Assembly: GCA_019915135.1 (NCBI GenBank)
Contig: JAHLMK010000008.1
Location: 1,364,001 to 1,428,000 of the forward strand
DNA: 64,000 nucleotides
Direction of reading: 5' to 3'
DNA from: Strobilurus pachycystidiatus
Taxonomy: Eukaryota; Basidiomycota; Agaricomycetes; Agaricales; Physalacriaceae
Within the stretch, counting starts at the first letter, position 1, and every line of letters begins with the position of its first letter. The position numbers and the translations under genes were made by a program. Below the pieces are notes generated by a model. The model searched no databases, was not told the origin of the DNA, and worked only from the letters and a program-made list of their open reading frames with translations. Below are positions 36,486 to 49,186 of the stretch, piece after piece.

Positions 36486-38867
36486 ATGTCGATTTTCTGC
36501 CGCTCCCACCTGACACTGGTGTTGCCCAAGAACCGCCTTTTCCTTGCCTCCCCACCTAGACATGCATCAAATTGGTCGAGACACACGAGATATCCCTCCT
36601 TCTTCTCTCATACGCCGGTGCCACGCTTCTCTCTGGGGAGAAGAGCCCTCTGGCTCATACCAGTTGCAGGCGGCTTGGCACTCTTCCTGACTCCGGAGCA
36701 GAAGTCCTTCATTCCCGGCCTATTCTCCTCTCCGACCATCATACCATGTTCGCCGCAGCGTACCGTGCCAACTCCTACCATCTTCTCGCCGGCAGAGTTG
36801 GACATGACAATCGCGCGTCGCCTCAAGTCCTTCTTTCTAACGAAGATATGGGAGCCACTTCTGACCGGGACACGATTTCTACATCTCCTCGTTCTATTCA
36901 TGCCTGTCATCATCTCGGCACCTATGCTGCTTGTTGGAGCGCCGGAGAAAAAGCTGAACGGTGACAGGTGGGGTGCGATTTGGTGGTATGACCTCTTCGT
37001 TCGCAAAATGCAGCAAGCTGGCCCCACATTCATCAAGGTAAGATTTTTCAATCATCTGCATCATTGCATTGCACTAACGAAAGTCAAGTTATCTCAATGG
37101 GCAGGCTCACGCGCAGATCTGTTCCCAAATGAACTCTGTAGCAGACTTGGTCGACTACATTCAAACGGAAAGCCTCACTCAATAAAGCACACGAAGAAGG
37201 TGATTTCCGACGTCTTCCGGCGGCCGTTCGAGGAAGTCTTTGAGGAGTTTGGAGAAGAGCCAATAGGAACAGGAGCCATTGCTCAGGTGTGTCTTCCAAA
37301 GTAATACCTTCCGAAATACACTCTAGAACGTTCATAGGTGTATCGCGCCGTCCTGAAGAAAGACTTGATTCCTCCATCATATCTTGGGCCTCGGCGCTCC
37401 AGGAAGAAAAACCCGGCCAATGCTATCGCCCCCCATATCCTCTCAGACCCTCCGCCCTCCGCCCCTACAGCTGCCGTCGCTATCAAAGTCCTGCACCCCC
37501 ATGCGGCTAAGACTATCTCTAGAGACCTCTCGATAATGGGCTTTTTTGCTCGGCTTATCACTTTCCTCCCCGGTATGCAGTGGATATCCCTGCCGGAAGA
37601 AGTTGAGGTATTCGGCGGGATGATGTTCCAGCAGCTTGACCTCCGGCATGAAGCGGAGAATCTGTCGACGTTCGAGAATAATTTCGCGCCACGGAAAGTC
37701 CCGGTCACGTTTCCGCGTCCCCTCACGGCATGGTCAACGCATGAGCTGCTGGTCGAAGAATTTCAGGATGCGGTTCCTCTAGAAATCTTCCTGAAGAATG
37801 GAAGTGGTCCGTACGATCAACAAATGGCCACAGTTGGGTTGGATGCCTTCCTGGTAATTCCGAAGTCTCCTCTCCATCTTTACGCTGTCATTGATGCTAC
37901 ATTTCCAGAACATGCTCTTATTGGATAATTTCGTCCACTCAGATTTACATCCTGGTAACATCATGATCAAATTCACCAAACCTACTACAACTCGACAACT
38001 TCTCAAGAACGTCTATCAGTCCTTCCAGAGCTACATCTTCCCGAGCACAAAGGCGACCAACGACATCGCGATAACTACACCTGACTACTCAGATTCAGAA
38101 GGCATTGTGTCCCGCCTTCGTGGTTTGTCGAAAGACCGTACGGCGTGGCTAACGGAGCTGTCATCTCTTTACCAGGAAGGCTACATGCCAGAGGTTGTGT
38201 TCATTGATGCCGGCCTTGTGACAACGCTTTCCGCGACAAATCGGACGAATTTCCTGGACATGTTTCGCGCCATGGCTGAGTTCGACGGCTATCGCACAGG
38301 TACACTGATGGTAAGAATCTTCTCGGCATGCAACCCGCTACATCCAACAACTATCACACAGGTGGAGCGTTGTCGGACCCCAGAATTGGCCATTGATACA
38401 GAGACGTTCGCTCTGAAGATGCAGCACCTTGTGCTTACAGTGAAAAGGAAGACGTTCTCTCTTGGGCAGATAAAGATATCCGACATTTTGACGGAAGTAT
38501 TGAAAGCCGTCCGGAATCACCACGTCAAAATGGAAGGCGATTTCATCAACACGGTCATATCTATCTTGCTGCTAGAGGGCATTGGCCGACAATTGGATCC
38601 AGATCTTGACCTCTTTAAGAGTGCATTGCCCATCTTGCGAAAGTTGGGTGGGCAGATGGCAACTCGCGAGGGCATGACGAGAGATCTTCCTCAGAGTAAC
38701 CTCGGTCCTTTCTTGAAGCTTTGGGTTTGGCTCGAGGCGCGGGACTTGATCGCAGCATCTATAGTCAATGCAGATGAGCTGATTAAATACGACTGGTAAG
38801 CCTCTCGTTGTTCAACTCGAAACCTTCGTTGATACTCTACTCTGATAGGCTTTCACCGAATGTTTGA
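36486..38867 (+). CDS. ABC1/ADCK2-type atypical kinase, mitochondrial
   Basis: Member of the UbiB/ABC1/COQ8 family, closest in layout to ADCK2 and yeast Cqd1, which act in mitochondrial coenzyme Q and lipid distribution. The N-terminus is basic and likely a mitochondrial presequence, followed by hydrophobic segments (for example FLHLLVLFMPVIISAPMLL). Core motifs in order are PTFIKLSQWAGSRADLFP (the KxGQ signature, here KLSQ), GTGAIAQVYRA, AVAIKVLHP (lysine), VHSDLHPGNIMI (catalytic loop) and VVFIDAGLV (DFG replaced by DAG). Introns at about 37040-37087, 37288-37337, 37855-37910, 38311-38361 and the one before the last exon all keep frame; the final exon adds LSPNV. Family is secure; subfamily assignment is likely. 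Confidence 0.92.
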
Positions 38868-39050
38868 TACTTGAGCATACATATAGACGACGCAATGTAT
38901 CATTACTCTCGCCTGGCGTCACTTCTCCTTGGTTCCAGGTATCATGTTCCAATTAGCAACATATCGACATAGATACAGCGTGTGGGTGTGATGTACAATA
39001 TTGCAACGAACTAATAATGAAATGATGCTAAGTAGAGCAAGTGGTGCCAG

Positions 39051-41439
39051 TCATGAAGAGGTGACATTGGCGGTGACAGTCGTGGTTTGCGCTTTCTTCA
39101 ACGCCTCAATGGTTGCGATTTGGTTCTTCACACGGCTAGCGTCTCCTTGTCGTCTGTGCAGTTCTAAGGGAGACTTCGTCAGCGTATACAAAGTAACAAA
39201 AGTCTAAGCAGTTACCCAAGAAACGTTCGGCTGTCCAAATTCTGAGTGGTATGTTCCCAACGGTATCAGCTCCTTGGGTGTATTTGGCCCCTTTGACCGC
39301 ACCTGCCCCGAGGCCAGACGCCAATTGTTCGCATGTTCCAAGCATCTTCATAGCATAATCCGTCGCAGTATGCATGAAATGCGAGCTCACAAGCGCCAAT
39401 ACCAAGGCCCTCATGTGATTATCTGTGGCATCGCTAGTAATCGTGATAGCCGTCTTCAAGCAAGTCCTGGGCGGAAGAGTCAGCAAAAATCAGGAGCTAC
39501 TTGACAGCGCGGTACGTACTTGGACTTGAGGATTTCAGACGACATGCAAGCCTCGATGATCTTCCCGACACTTCTTAAGGTCCCGCCCATTCCCTTGCAA
39601 CTGTCCACGACCTGCATTCCCTCATCGACATCAGCCGTGCCAGACCCAATCTTCAACGCCACAGTACCAGCTCTTGCGCAAACCTCTACATATTCGTCCT
39701 TCGCATGGCCACGAGAAGCAAGATCCGCGGCAAGTGCATAACAGTTTCCAGCACGGCTCGAGTCGCCCCGTGCATGGGCAAGGTGAGCTTCGTGGAGAAG
39801 GACTCGCGCCGAGAATGCGTCCCATATACCAGCCGTGCGTACATGAGCAACCAGAGCCTCGATGTGCTTCTCCGCTGCCGTGTATTCTGAGCGCATGATA
39901 TGCACGCCGACAAGTTCGCATAGCAGGTCGCCTTTCAGTCGCGACATCGTGTACTCCAGCTGCTCCACATCAGACACACTGGCCCAAGGAGCAAGCACGA
40001 TCGGTTTCCGCATCTCCTTTTCCCACATTGTCAATCCTTCCAGCGCAAAGATTTTGCGTTTCGGCTTGCGACCAACAGGATCTTTTTTGGCGATTGCGCT
40101 GATAAGATACGCAAGAATCAGAAGGATGCGTGGATGGGTGGTTTGAACGTGAAGTGGCGGTGATGCAGGGAAAGAGATTTCGACGACGCCGCTTGCCGTG
40201 TCTCTCCAGCTTCCCGCATCCATGAGCATATGTAATTGCGCCAAGCGTGGTGCGGTACATGCTGCATTTCCGACGTAAGTGTAGAAGATGACACCGACGA
40301 TCAATGTGTGGACAGCCATGACTTCAGAGAGCTTGTCGGGGAATTGCGGTAAAGCCGGTGCTTTGGACGACGGTGATGAGAGCGGATTTGGCGTCTGCGG
40401 TGGTTCCAAAGAGTTTGTAGATATTGATGTGAGTACAGATTTCTCTGGCACATCTTTGTCTCTGCAAGAGACAAAGTCGAAACCAAGAGCTTCCTCTGAT
40501 GACGAGAGGGTCTCCTCTACTTGCCCCCACAAGCCAGACGATATCAACAATCGTAGCCTTATCACCAAAGCTAAGAGCTTAACACTGCGATGTTCATGCT
40601 TTTCGGCAAGTTCAGTGAGTGTTTGAAGTTCGGAGAGTGCGGCTTGCGTGTCTTTCGCTGTTATACCGACGGTTGGGTCGGATGGCGTGGAAAGCAAAGA
40701 GATGAGGGTGAGATGTGCGGTATAGATGGTGTGGGGTGGATCGGCAGGAATAAAAGTTTTGACCAAACGTCGGAGGATATTTCGAGAGAATTTAGTGTTC
40801 TGCTGCCAGCGGGCTAATTGAGCAGATAAGCATGTCAAGTGAGGTCGATACAGTCGTAGAGATGGATGCTGGAAGACAGATTAGTTGCGTGCACATGCCG
40901 GAGGGAGTAGTCGTCACCTTTTGTGATATCAGCAGCTGGGTACGAAGGAAACAAATGAGTACTGTGAAGGGTGAGGAGGGCATAAATCATACCGCTTTCC
41001 CAGCAGCTTTTTCAACCTATCAGATATGTTCGTCAACGTCTAAGGATAGTGATGATGGACAGAGACTTACTTCGTTCTCTATGGATCTCGCCCATAGATG
41101 ATCTTCATTCTGACTGAAGCCCCCGCTAATTGCAATCATCCCAATTTCTGCCAACGCGGTCCATGCCCTACATTCTATATCCGGCGTGAGGTCGGAAATG
41201 CTCAGACATCTTCGCAGCGCAAGCAAGGACACGCATAGGGATTGCGCGTGGTATCGGTGCGTCGGCGGATGAACAAGTATTCCAGGTAGTGAGACGAGCA
41301 AGGTTGAGACAGGTAGTGATGTGAGCGACGGTGGGCATATGACAGGCGAAGACGATTCGTCAGAGGAGAGTTCCGAGCGCCTTTGCCTCTTTGCTGGTCT
41401 GGGATTCACGTCTGCGGGACTCGCGGGTCTCGTCGACAT
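39051..41439 (-). CDS. MAU2: Cohesin loading factor MAU2/Scc4
   Basis: Helical TPR-like partner of Scc2/NIPBL that loads cohesin onto chromatin; nuclear. The N-terminus is a short disordered, basic stretch (NPRPAKRQRR), followed by repeats of helices: LLVSLPGILVHPPTHRYHA, ARWQQNTKFSRNILRRLV, FIPADPPHTIYTAHLTLISL, later NHMRALVLALVSSHFMHTA and KMLGTCEQLASGLGA. The C-terminus reads TAERFLELHRRQGDASRVKN and ends at 39051. At least five short introns are needed, including one splitting SK from TCLKTAIT. An upstream in-frame start at 41478 is possible; 41439 (MSTRPAS) is preferred. Length of about 700 residues fits fungal homologues. Confidence 0.88.
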
Positions 41440-42076
41440 CGTAGTACTCCACAACGCGTCGAATGCGTTACATGTCACAAGTCGCGTCCATCACGTTGAC
41501 CAAACAAGATCAAGCAGCCAAAGCCACATTCATTATTCAATACACTTCCTATGCGCGTTTTCTTGGAGACAGAAACTTTACGAAGCCGCAGGCTCGCGTC
41601 ATAGCAGGGCTGGTAGCTATATAAGCACTGGATGTTGCTGAGATATAATAGTCAACTCTCAAGACTAGAAATACCTCCGACGAATGTGCGTTACATGACA
41701 CCTTGGCATTCGCAGACTGAATCCGCCTCTGGGACCAGCCGCTCCGCTTTTGATAGAGTCGTCTCAAAGGGTGCCAGCAGGCGTATTGCAATCAGCAGTA
41801 CCTCTTCGATTTTACTGACTACGTTGACGTCTATATCCTCGCCTATCTTATGGTTCTGGTTTTGCCTTGGGCTGTGGGCATACGCACACTACTTCAAATG
41901 CTAACAATAATAGCACGCGGCATGGTCTCACTTGGAACGGCCGAGAGCAAACTAAGGCCAGCTTAAAACTGTCTCTGTCTCATTCACATCGAATGACTTA
42001 CCACTGACTTTTGGCGGACACTTGCTCTCAATTGGCGCTGGACCGCATACCCTTTCCGTATAGTATTCCGTGTCCT
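41440..42076. other. Intergenic, no gene seen
   Basis: Between the MAU2 start and the remnant 3' end of the beta-lactamase-like gene. Short frames only. Holds the MAU2 promoter. Confidence 0.4.
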
Positions 42077-44194
42077 TTAGCTGCGTTTCATTCGCGCATT
42101 GGCTGAAGGACATACCAACTGATCCTCGAAGAAGTATATAAGATCTGCAGGAAGACCCCGACCGGTGAATCCGTCGATGGAAATCCAATACGGCTCGCAT
42201 CCAGCCATAGGTGTATCGTTCAACTCAGCTCGTCCAAAGGCAACTCTGTACAACAATTGAGACCGCTGATTGATAAGTAACTCGACGAACACCTACCGGA
42301 ATTCACGAGGTCGTCCAGTTGACCAAAGGGCAACCGCCTTCCCGTCGCCGACTAGTCTGAGAAGGTCTACGCCCTCGACGAGGAGCTTCCGTTAGTACAA
42401 CACTCCGTCAACGACAGCGATGTCAGCCATGCTCTTTTCGTTTGCCCAGATTCTGGTGTACGAAGCAACGACGCGCTCAACCAGAAGTTCCTCGAAAACT
42501 GGCTGGAAGTGTTTGATGGCTTCCATTGCCAGATTTACAGTGTCCGCATATGAGCCGGTAACAAACAGGATAACGCCATACGAATACTGAGGGTTGATGG
42601 AGAACTGAGAATGATAACCCGGGAGGTTACCGCCTATAGGGTGCGATGAGGTGTTACGACTTGCTCGGAGGGCAAAGTTACTGTTCACCTTTGCTGTATA
42701 AACGGAGGCCTGGATTGATTTTTATGATCTCCCATGGAGCGCCAACCTCCAAAAATCCATCTGACCAGCCATGTAGAGGTCGTAGCCATTCACGCATGAC
42801 ATAGTCCGGTACGACACCGCCGTGGCGTCCGGGCGATAAGAACGACTGCATGACTTGTACGAGGTCTGCCAGTGAGCTGTACTGGCCCCCCGACGGGCCG
42901 CTAGACATGTTGAAGACAAGATCCTGAATAATAGGGATGAGTTCAGCTTGACTTGTCGAGGCCATGAAGGCCACCCACAGCCACGTCGGAGTTTAGCCGT
43001 GGGACAGCGAGGTGGCCAACGAATTTGCCTTCGGGCCGTCCATGAAAGCTACCATTGAGATGAAGTGGCTCGAAAACATCTCGCTTGATCATATCGTTGT
43101 GTGTTGCGATACTTGTGTTGAGGGACTGATCCGCAAAAAGTCTTGTTAGGCCAAGTAGATCCATCCCTGTGTTCGAGTAGATTGGGAAGGTGTAAGGCGC
43201 AGCGATAAGTGGCGTCTTCGCTGTTACTGTAGCAAGTATGTCTTGAGCGGGACCGTCTATTCCAGTCGCGTTTGAGGCAGATGGTCTGGAGGAGCCTTGA
43301 ATGTCACTATCGTCAATCATTTCAACATTCTGGGGCCAGGAGGGAAAATCGAGATGAGGGTAATCGCGACCAATACCTACTTCGACGTGAGGCAAGAGAC
43401 AAAGAAAGATGAACCCTCATACCAGACATATGACTCGCGAGTTGACGAATGGTTATTGGTGAGGCCTGAAAGAATACCATATCTTTCTTCTCAAGGAACT
43501 TCACCCAACTGGACGATGCATGTTCGAATTCGGCAAGGAATTTCGAGACAGGATCGTCCCTATCAGCTCTGTTAGCAGAACAGGCCTTTCGTGGACTGAT
43601 GTCAGCTCACCAGCTCAACACTCCTTTCTCGCGGAGTATCAACGTTTCAAGGACTGTGAACAATTTGGTGATATTAGCAATGCGATATATTGAATGCCTG
43701 CCGACAGAGCCTTGTGCGCTTTCGTTGGCTTTTAACACGCCATAGCTGTGTTCGAATATCGGTCCAAAAGGTGTGACAATAGAGACAGAGATGCTGTCAA
43801 TGTCATCAATAGATACACGCGTGGAGTCTTGGAGAAACTGTGGAGAAGAATTCATCCAAAGCGGTGCTTGCGCGCAAGACATACAGTAGGCTTTACTTGT
43901 GTCTATAGGAAACTTGGAAAGCAACTCTGGAAGTGGAGGACTGCATCGATACGGCAGAGAAGGCTGACGCGGCCGAGCGTAGCGTCGCCAACGGTCAACG
44001 CCGACGGACGTGTAAGTGATGCCTATCAAAGCAAGAAGGGCAAGGAAGAGATAAGGATCTGGTCGTCGACTTTGCTGGGGCGCGCTAGTCTCCCTAGTCA
44101 GCCCAAAATACCAAATTTTTTTTGGAGAGACGGAGGGAAAAAATTTGGATAGCGGCGCGCGATCTTTGAAAAGATGCGACCAAGATTTGGACAT
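42077..44194 (-). pseudogene. Beta-lactamase-like serine hydrolase, likely inactive
   Basis: Serine beta-lactamase/penicillin-binding-protein fold with an N-terminal membrane anchor (YLFLALLALIGITYTSV). Exons join cleanly: GVLSW to DDPVSKFL, SHMSG to IGRDYPHLDFP, NSDVA to DLVFNM, YSKG to GNLPGYHSQF. The family's SxxK motif should follow YRIA, but here reads NITK, so the nucleophilic serine is asparagine (codon 43673-43675). The second motif, YSN, is present (FPIYSNTG). An in-frame TAA at 42392-42394 interrupts the C-terminal region between DGVLY and RKLLVEGVDLL. Homologous sequence continues past it (ALWSTGRPREF, then after an intron VAFGRAELND and CEPYWISID). Either a recent nonsense mutation or a base-calling error explains the stop. 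Fold assignment is firm; loss of hydrolase activity is inferred. Confidence 0.8.
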
Positions 44195-44360
44195 GACTGA
44201 TAAGAATTGAGTGCGACCGCTGTGTTACGTACACGGAGTAGCTCGGAGTCTGTACAGTAGTCCACAGTTCCCTGTCAAGCACAGCTTGTGGCGTGGGCTG
44301 GGTGCTCACGTAATTCCGACTTTCTTAGTCGCATCCATCACTTTCCCAGCACACGAAGCC

Positions 44361-45498
44361 ATGTCGCAAAAGGTCGTCGTATGTGGCGCAGGCTTCATAG
44401 GTGTGCATCACTCCCTCCCACATAACTCACTATAAACGCGTCGGTTTCGGCAGGAAACCAAATCACTCGCACACTGTGTCGAACTTCGGCGATCCGTGTT
44501 CAACTGTCGTCGAGAGCGCCTCACAGGTCTTATGACGCGTTGAAGACGAGCATCCCTGGCTCGTCGCTTCTCCCGCCTGTGTCGGCTGATGTAAAGTCCC
44601 TGCCATCTCTCGTCTCCGCCTTCAAAGATGCAACCCTAGTCGTATCTCTTGTTGGCATCATGCACGGCACCCCGCAGGATTTCGAGGACATTCAATGGAA
44701 AGGCGCTGCAAACGTAGCACAAGCAGCTTTTGATTCTGGCGCGAAACTCGTACACTTCAGCGCCATCGGTGCAAATCCTGAAAGTGCGATCCCTTACACC
44801 AGAACCAAAGGCTTGGGCGAAATAGCTGTCAGAGCGGCTCATCCTACGGCGACAATAGTTCGACCTAGCCTTGTATTCGGACCCGATGACGACTTCTTTA
44901 ATGTATGTGACCTCAGCCTGCCGAGCTTAGGGCTGCTCTGAAGCAAAGTAGAGATTTGCTCGCTTGTCCAAATTCTTGCCTTTCCTGCCAGTCTTTGGCG
45001 GAGGTACATCACTCTTCCAGCCTGTGTTCGTGGATGATCTTGCGCGCCTTGTCGACCTTATCGCAAGAGATGATACTGCCGCGCAAGCAGTCCAGGGAAA
45101 GATCATTGAAGCTGGCGGTCCGGAAGGTCAGTTCTCGTTCGCGCCTAGTAAGAAGTAGTCGCTGATTTCGTCAGTATACACCTATCGTCAGCTGATGGAG
45201 GCAGTGCTGAGGTACACAAACCGAAGCCGTCCGATCCTCTCATTGCCTTTCGCAATCGGTAAACTACAAGGCGCCATTCTAGAGCAGCTTCCGGTCAACC
45301 TTTTCACTGTAACTCGTGCTCAGGTGCAGTCAGGACCTCCCCGATATTTCCACGGAATACTCACGCGTCTAGGTTGAGCAACTCAAATCTGACAATATCA
45401 TCAGTCCCGATGCCTTCTCAATTCAAGACGTCTTCACCAAATACGATACTGACGCTCGCCTGCGCTCCATACACGATATTCTGCCATCGTACCTTTGA
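44361..45498 (+). CDS. NDUFA9-type NAD(P)-binding protein
   Basis: Atypical short-chain dehydrogenase of the complex I NDUFA9 group. The first exon, MSQKVVVCGAGFIG, carries the Rossmann glycine motif GxGFIG. Later motifs are VVSLVGIMHG, AKLVHFSAIGANPES, a TKGLGEIAV segment where the lysine would sit, ATIVRPSLVFGPDDDFFN, SLFQPVFVDDLARLV and VYTYRQLME. Five exons join in frame; the protein is about 300 residues. In mitochondria such proteins are either the 39-kDa accessory subunit of complex I or quinone-related relatives (compare yeast Coq11). A clear presequence is missing, so a cytosolic or Coq11-like role cannot be excluded. It is divergent to the beta-lactamase-like gene. Confidence 0.85.
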
Positions 45499-46084
45499 TA
45501 TCATGTGCACTGGTTATCGCGTAATTCAGGACGCTACCACAATACTCTGAAAGATACGGTCATATCATTCTGTCGACGAGCATCTCAGAGTCCTTCATCA
45601 TTCCATCCTCCCTTGCAATCAGTTTATCAAATCAAGTCTACGCATGAAAAATTTGTTACCCAATTCAGTCGCAAATACAAGCTTGAGACCTCGCTTGCTT
45701 CCTTACAATGCAGACATCTAGCTATCATGCATAACTGCTGATCAGTGGTGACTGGACCTGATTGAAGCTTCATCGGCCGCTTCGTCCGTATTGGATCAGG
45801 CGTTCAACACCGAAACCAGCTTCACTCATTGCCATGTAGTTTCTCTCTAGTTACCTAGTAGATTGATCACGCTAGTACTGTGAGTTACGCGCCATCCTTG
45901 CAAACACTAGCACCCACAAGATGACCCAGCGGGCCGCTTTCGGCAGTCTAGCGACGAACAGTACAATCTTGGGCTACCGGACCGGGGCAAGAACCCAATC
46001 CAACTTTAAATTCACCACGATCTTCGTGCGACCCACTAATTCGACGCGCACTTTCGGAGGTCTTGCAGAATTCATGAGTCGAAA
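45499..46084. other. Intergenic, no gene seen
   Basis: No recognisable coding sequence. The small open frame at 45921-46106 runs into the REV7 start region and is probably untranslated leader. Confidence 0.4.
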
Positions 46085-47142
46085 ATGTCCGAGAACTACA
46101 ATTTGAGTTTCAACCGTACGTCGCTTACCAGTTCCTCGACAAGACTTCCGGGTCTGTATTTATCCGTGAACGTTTCGAAGAAGCAGTCCACGGCATTACC
46201 ACCTTCAGTACGCCTCATAACAACCAACTTGAGCAACCAAGGACTTACATTGTCTAGTTGAGGTCGCTGTCCACACCATTCTATACGTTCGACATATCTA
46301 TCCACCCGATCTCTTCGTGCGACGCAAGATATACGAGACACCGGTCTTTCAGTCACGACATCCGGCGCTCAATGACTACATCTCTGGTGCAATGAAAGCA
46401 GTGGCTGACGAGCTGACTCTTGTTTGTTCATTTGGTCGACTCTGGTTCATCAAGCCGCCTCAACCTCTTCTAGGGTACCGTCGACAAAGTCGTGATGGTC
46501 ATCAAAGACAAGGACCATGTCCCGCACGAGCGATTTATCTTTGCTGTCGAGAATATGATACAAGCCGTCGAAACCTCAGATAAGGACGCTAGGTAAACTC
46601 ACATATGGGGGGTTGAATCATATGCCAACGTCGGTCAGTTTCGAGGACTCAATCACCACGGCGGCGCTTGGGAGATTCTTCAGATCATTCCTGATCAAGT
46701 TGAACATGATTGAATCTCAGCTTGGTCCCCTCAACCTCGACGGTGAGCACGATGTCCCTCAGCTCAATGCGTGACCTTGATAACTTGACGCGCCTAGACG
46801 ATGCTTCCTTCGCGATCGTATTAGAATTGAAGGACAATCAGAGACCGTCCTTTGAGAACGATGACGTGAATGCTCTCCGAGTCTCAAGGCGTTGATGTGT
46901 ACTCACTTGATTCGTAGGAGCCACCGCCCTGGATTCCCGCCGACATACAACACACAACAGAACATATATCCGACGAGGCAGAGCTGTCCATTCTTCGTGC
47001 CGTCAATACAGGCATCATCAATGTGAGATAGTGCATTGACCTCGCTGTATCATCGCTTAACTGACTTACTTAGCTTACCATGGCTGTCCAGGAGTCAGAG
47101 ATCAAGCTCAAGCGGCAACGAGATACTGCCGTCAGCACATGA
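46085..47142 (+). CDS. REV7: REV7/MAD2B HORMA-domain protein
   Basis: Regulatory subunit of translesion DNA polymerase zeta (with REV3), nuclear. HORMA features in order are VEVAVHTILYVRHIYPPDLF, RRKIYETPVFQSRHPALNDY, GTVDKVVMVIKDKDHVPHER, FIFAVENMIQAVET, TAALGRFFRSFLIKLNMIES, LDDASFAIVLELKDN, PPPWIPADIQHTTE and IINLTMAVQESEIKLK. Introns are short with clean GT-AG borders. The first exon (MSENYNLSFN) joins to VEVAVH across 46115-46254 in a way I could not settle: a direct splice drops about ten residues usually found there, so a small internal exon may exist. Total length of about 210-220 residues fits the family. Confidence 0.88.
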
Positions 47143-47244
47143 ACGGCCACCACGCGAATAGTTGACTATAAATTATCGCAATTGATGTATGATAGTGAAG
47201 TTATAATGCAAGACAATGTCAGAAATGCGCAAACAATCGTCCTA

Positions 47245-49058
47245 TTAAACGTCCACGCGAATGCGTTGGATTACTGGTATAATTCTTTCCCACTCCTCCA
47301 TCGCCTGAATCACGTTAGCGAGATCGAGGTAGCTTGAGAAAGAGAGGGAGCTCACAGCCTTGTAGAATTCGATTTGACCGTCTGCCAGATTGCCAAGCAT
47401 TTCTTTCATTTCTGCTTCTTTTGCATACTGGAAGATTGCCTGTTCCCTCAGTGTCTCGTCACTAAACGCATCAGATGTCTCATGGGCGGTGGTGACGGCG
47501 TCTTGGAGCTATAAGAGATAGAGGGAACAGTGAGCTCAGAGAGGCAATGATGGGGGTTGTTTAACCTCTTTGATTTTGATATCGAGCTTCCGCATTTTCT
47601 CAACTCGACTCCGATCATCGTCTGCACCACGAATGGCATCGACACGGTCTTTCAGGTAAGCACCAAGACCAAGACCGGAGCTGCCTGCGTGTCCACTGAT
47701 GATTGCTGCAAGCCTGTCGCGTTCAACAGTAACACCAGAAAGATAGTCGGAAAGTTCCTCAAAGTCGAGTTGCTTCTGATCCCTAAGCTTCAAAACGGCG
47801 CGATTGGCGTGCGAATATGTAAGAAGGGAATGCAGGTGCATCAAGAAAGGATCCGTCGTTGTTTGGGTCTACGTGGAATTTAAGATCATTTGAAGCAAGA
47901 CGACACACAAGTAACGCACATTATGACGAAGAAGCGCAGAGAACTCCAGCAGTGTGTTGGAAAACTGGTTGAGAGGGTCCGTGATACCTGATTCTAAGAA
48001 TCCGAGACCTTGGACTGCGACAGCGAGATCATGATAATCTGCTGTGAGGTCTTCAGAGGATTCCGGATTACCGTCTCTTTCAGCTCAGACACTTGACAAA
48101 ACAGAGGTTCTAAACCTCGCGAAGACTCGACTCACCAGTTGTTCTGTTCCTGACCCGATTCCACAGACGCTCTGAGACAACGAGGCCTTCCTCAAATTTG
48201 TCCACTCCTTCGCGCATGGATAAGAACCGCTCATCGGGCTTACGGACTTTCGAAAAGGCGTTCAATAGAGTGTCCGATATGTTATCTATCAATCCTTGGG
48301 ACGGTTCTGGGCCGGGAGGGTGCGCGATGTGTTGGTGCATGTGTACGTGCTAATGGATATAATGAGATAGGCGGGCAGATTACTGTGCGCAATCCGTACC
48401 CATTCGGTAGATTCGAAGAAGGCGCGGACCAGTGTGCTTCTTTGGAGTGTAGGGTGGCGGGAGAGTCGTTGCAGAAATCGATGAAGGCTAGCCAAGGGTG
48501 TAAGACAAGATAAGGAGACAAGTGGCAGTTTCTCACTCCATGCGTCTTCTTTCCATAAACTCGGGACTAAATCTATCGCCAGTAATGTATTCTGAGATGG
48601 GCATTAGCAGGCCCCGCATTGATGGTAGCTGCACTGACCGAGACGGTGCTTTCCAGGTAATGCTGGGACTACACATGCTGGAAAGTCTCTCACGAGATTC
48701 TCTCGCAGAAAGACAAAGTCTTGGAACCGTCTGCGGGATTGTGGCGTCCGTGTGGAGAATATAGGAAGGTTGGTCTGGCGTCTTGTCAGTACGCGTAGCT
48801 AGAATACTTGCGGCGACGCACCTTGGCTGCCACAAGGTAAGAGACGTAGGCGTCCTTGGTCTCAGCCAGTTCCTTGACCGGATCCTTGACGAAGGTAATG
48901 AGGTATCCTTCCCACTTTGGGTCGTGGGGTCCTTCGCTGCTGTCCGCGGTGCTCTGTCGGAAGCCTGGACCGGATGAGGTGGGCTCCGCGCTGTATGTAG
49001 GATGTGCAGGCGTTTCCCAGGTCACGCTATCGAAGATGTCCTCATCGTCGCCGAGCAT
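47245..49058 (-). CDS. SNX4: Sorting nexin SNX4/Atg24-like (PX-BAR)
   Basis: Endosomal sorting nexin that binds phosphatidylinositol 3-phosphate and recycles SNAREs; also used in selective autophagy. The N-terminus (MLGDDEDIFDSVTWE) leads into a PX domain: EGYLITFVKDPVKELAET, SRRRFQDFVFLRENLV, CVVPALPGKHRLEYITGDRF. The lipid-binding RRF motif is intact. The BAR region follows: VRKPDERFLSMREGVDKFEE, LTADYHDLAVAVQGLGFLES, YSHANRAVLKLRDQKQLDFE, RLAAIISGHAG, then EMKEMLGNLADGQIEFYKAA and RIIPVIQRIRVDV. Multiple short introns. The stop is at 47245-47247. It is divergent to the PTM1-like gene, 128 bp between starts. Confidence 0.92.
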
Positions 49059-49186
49059 TTTGGCCAAGAATGCGTGGGTGTAGGAGGACAAGGTGCCCTT
49101 CTCGGCATGCGTCATGCAGCTTACATAGATGTCCAATTGCGGAATTCCGTATTTTACACACACAAATCAAGTTGCTTCCCGCCACG

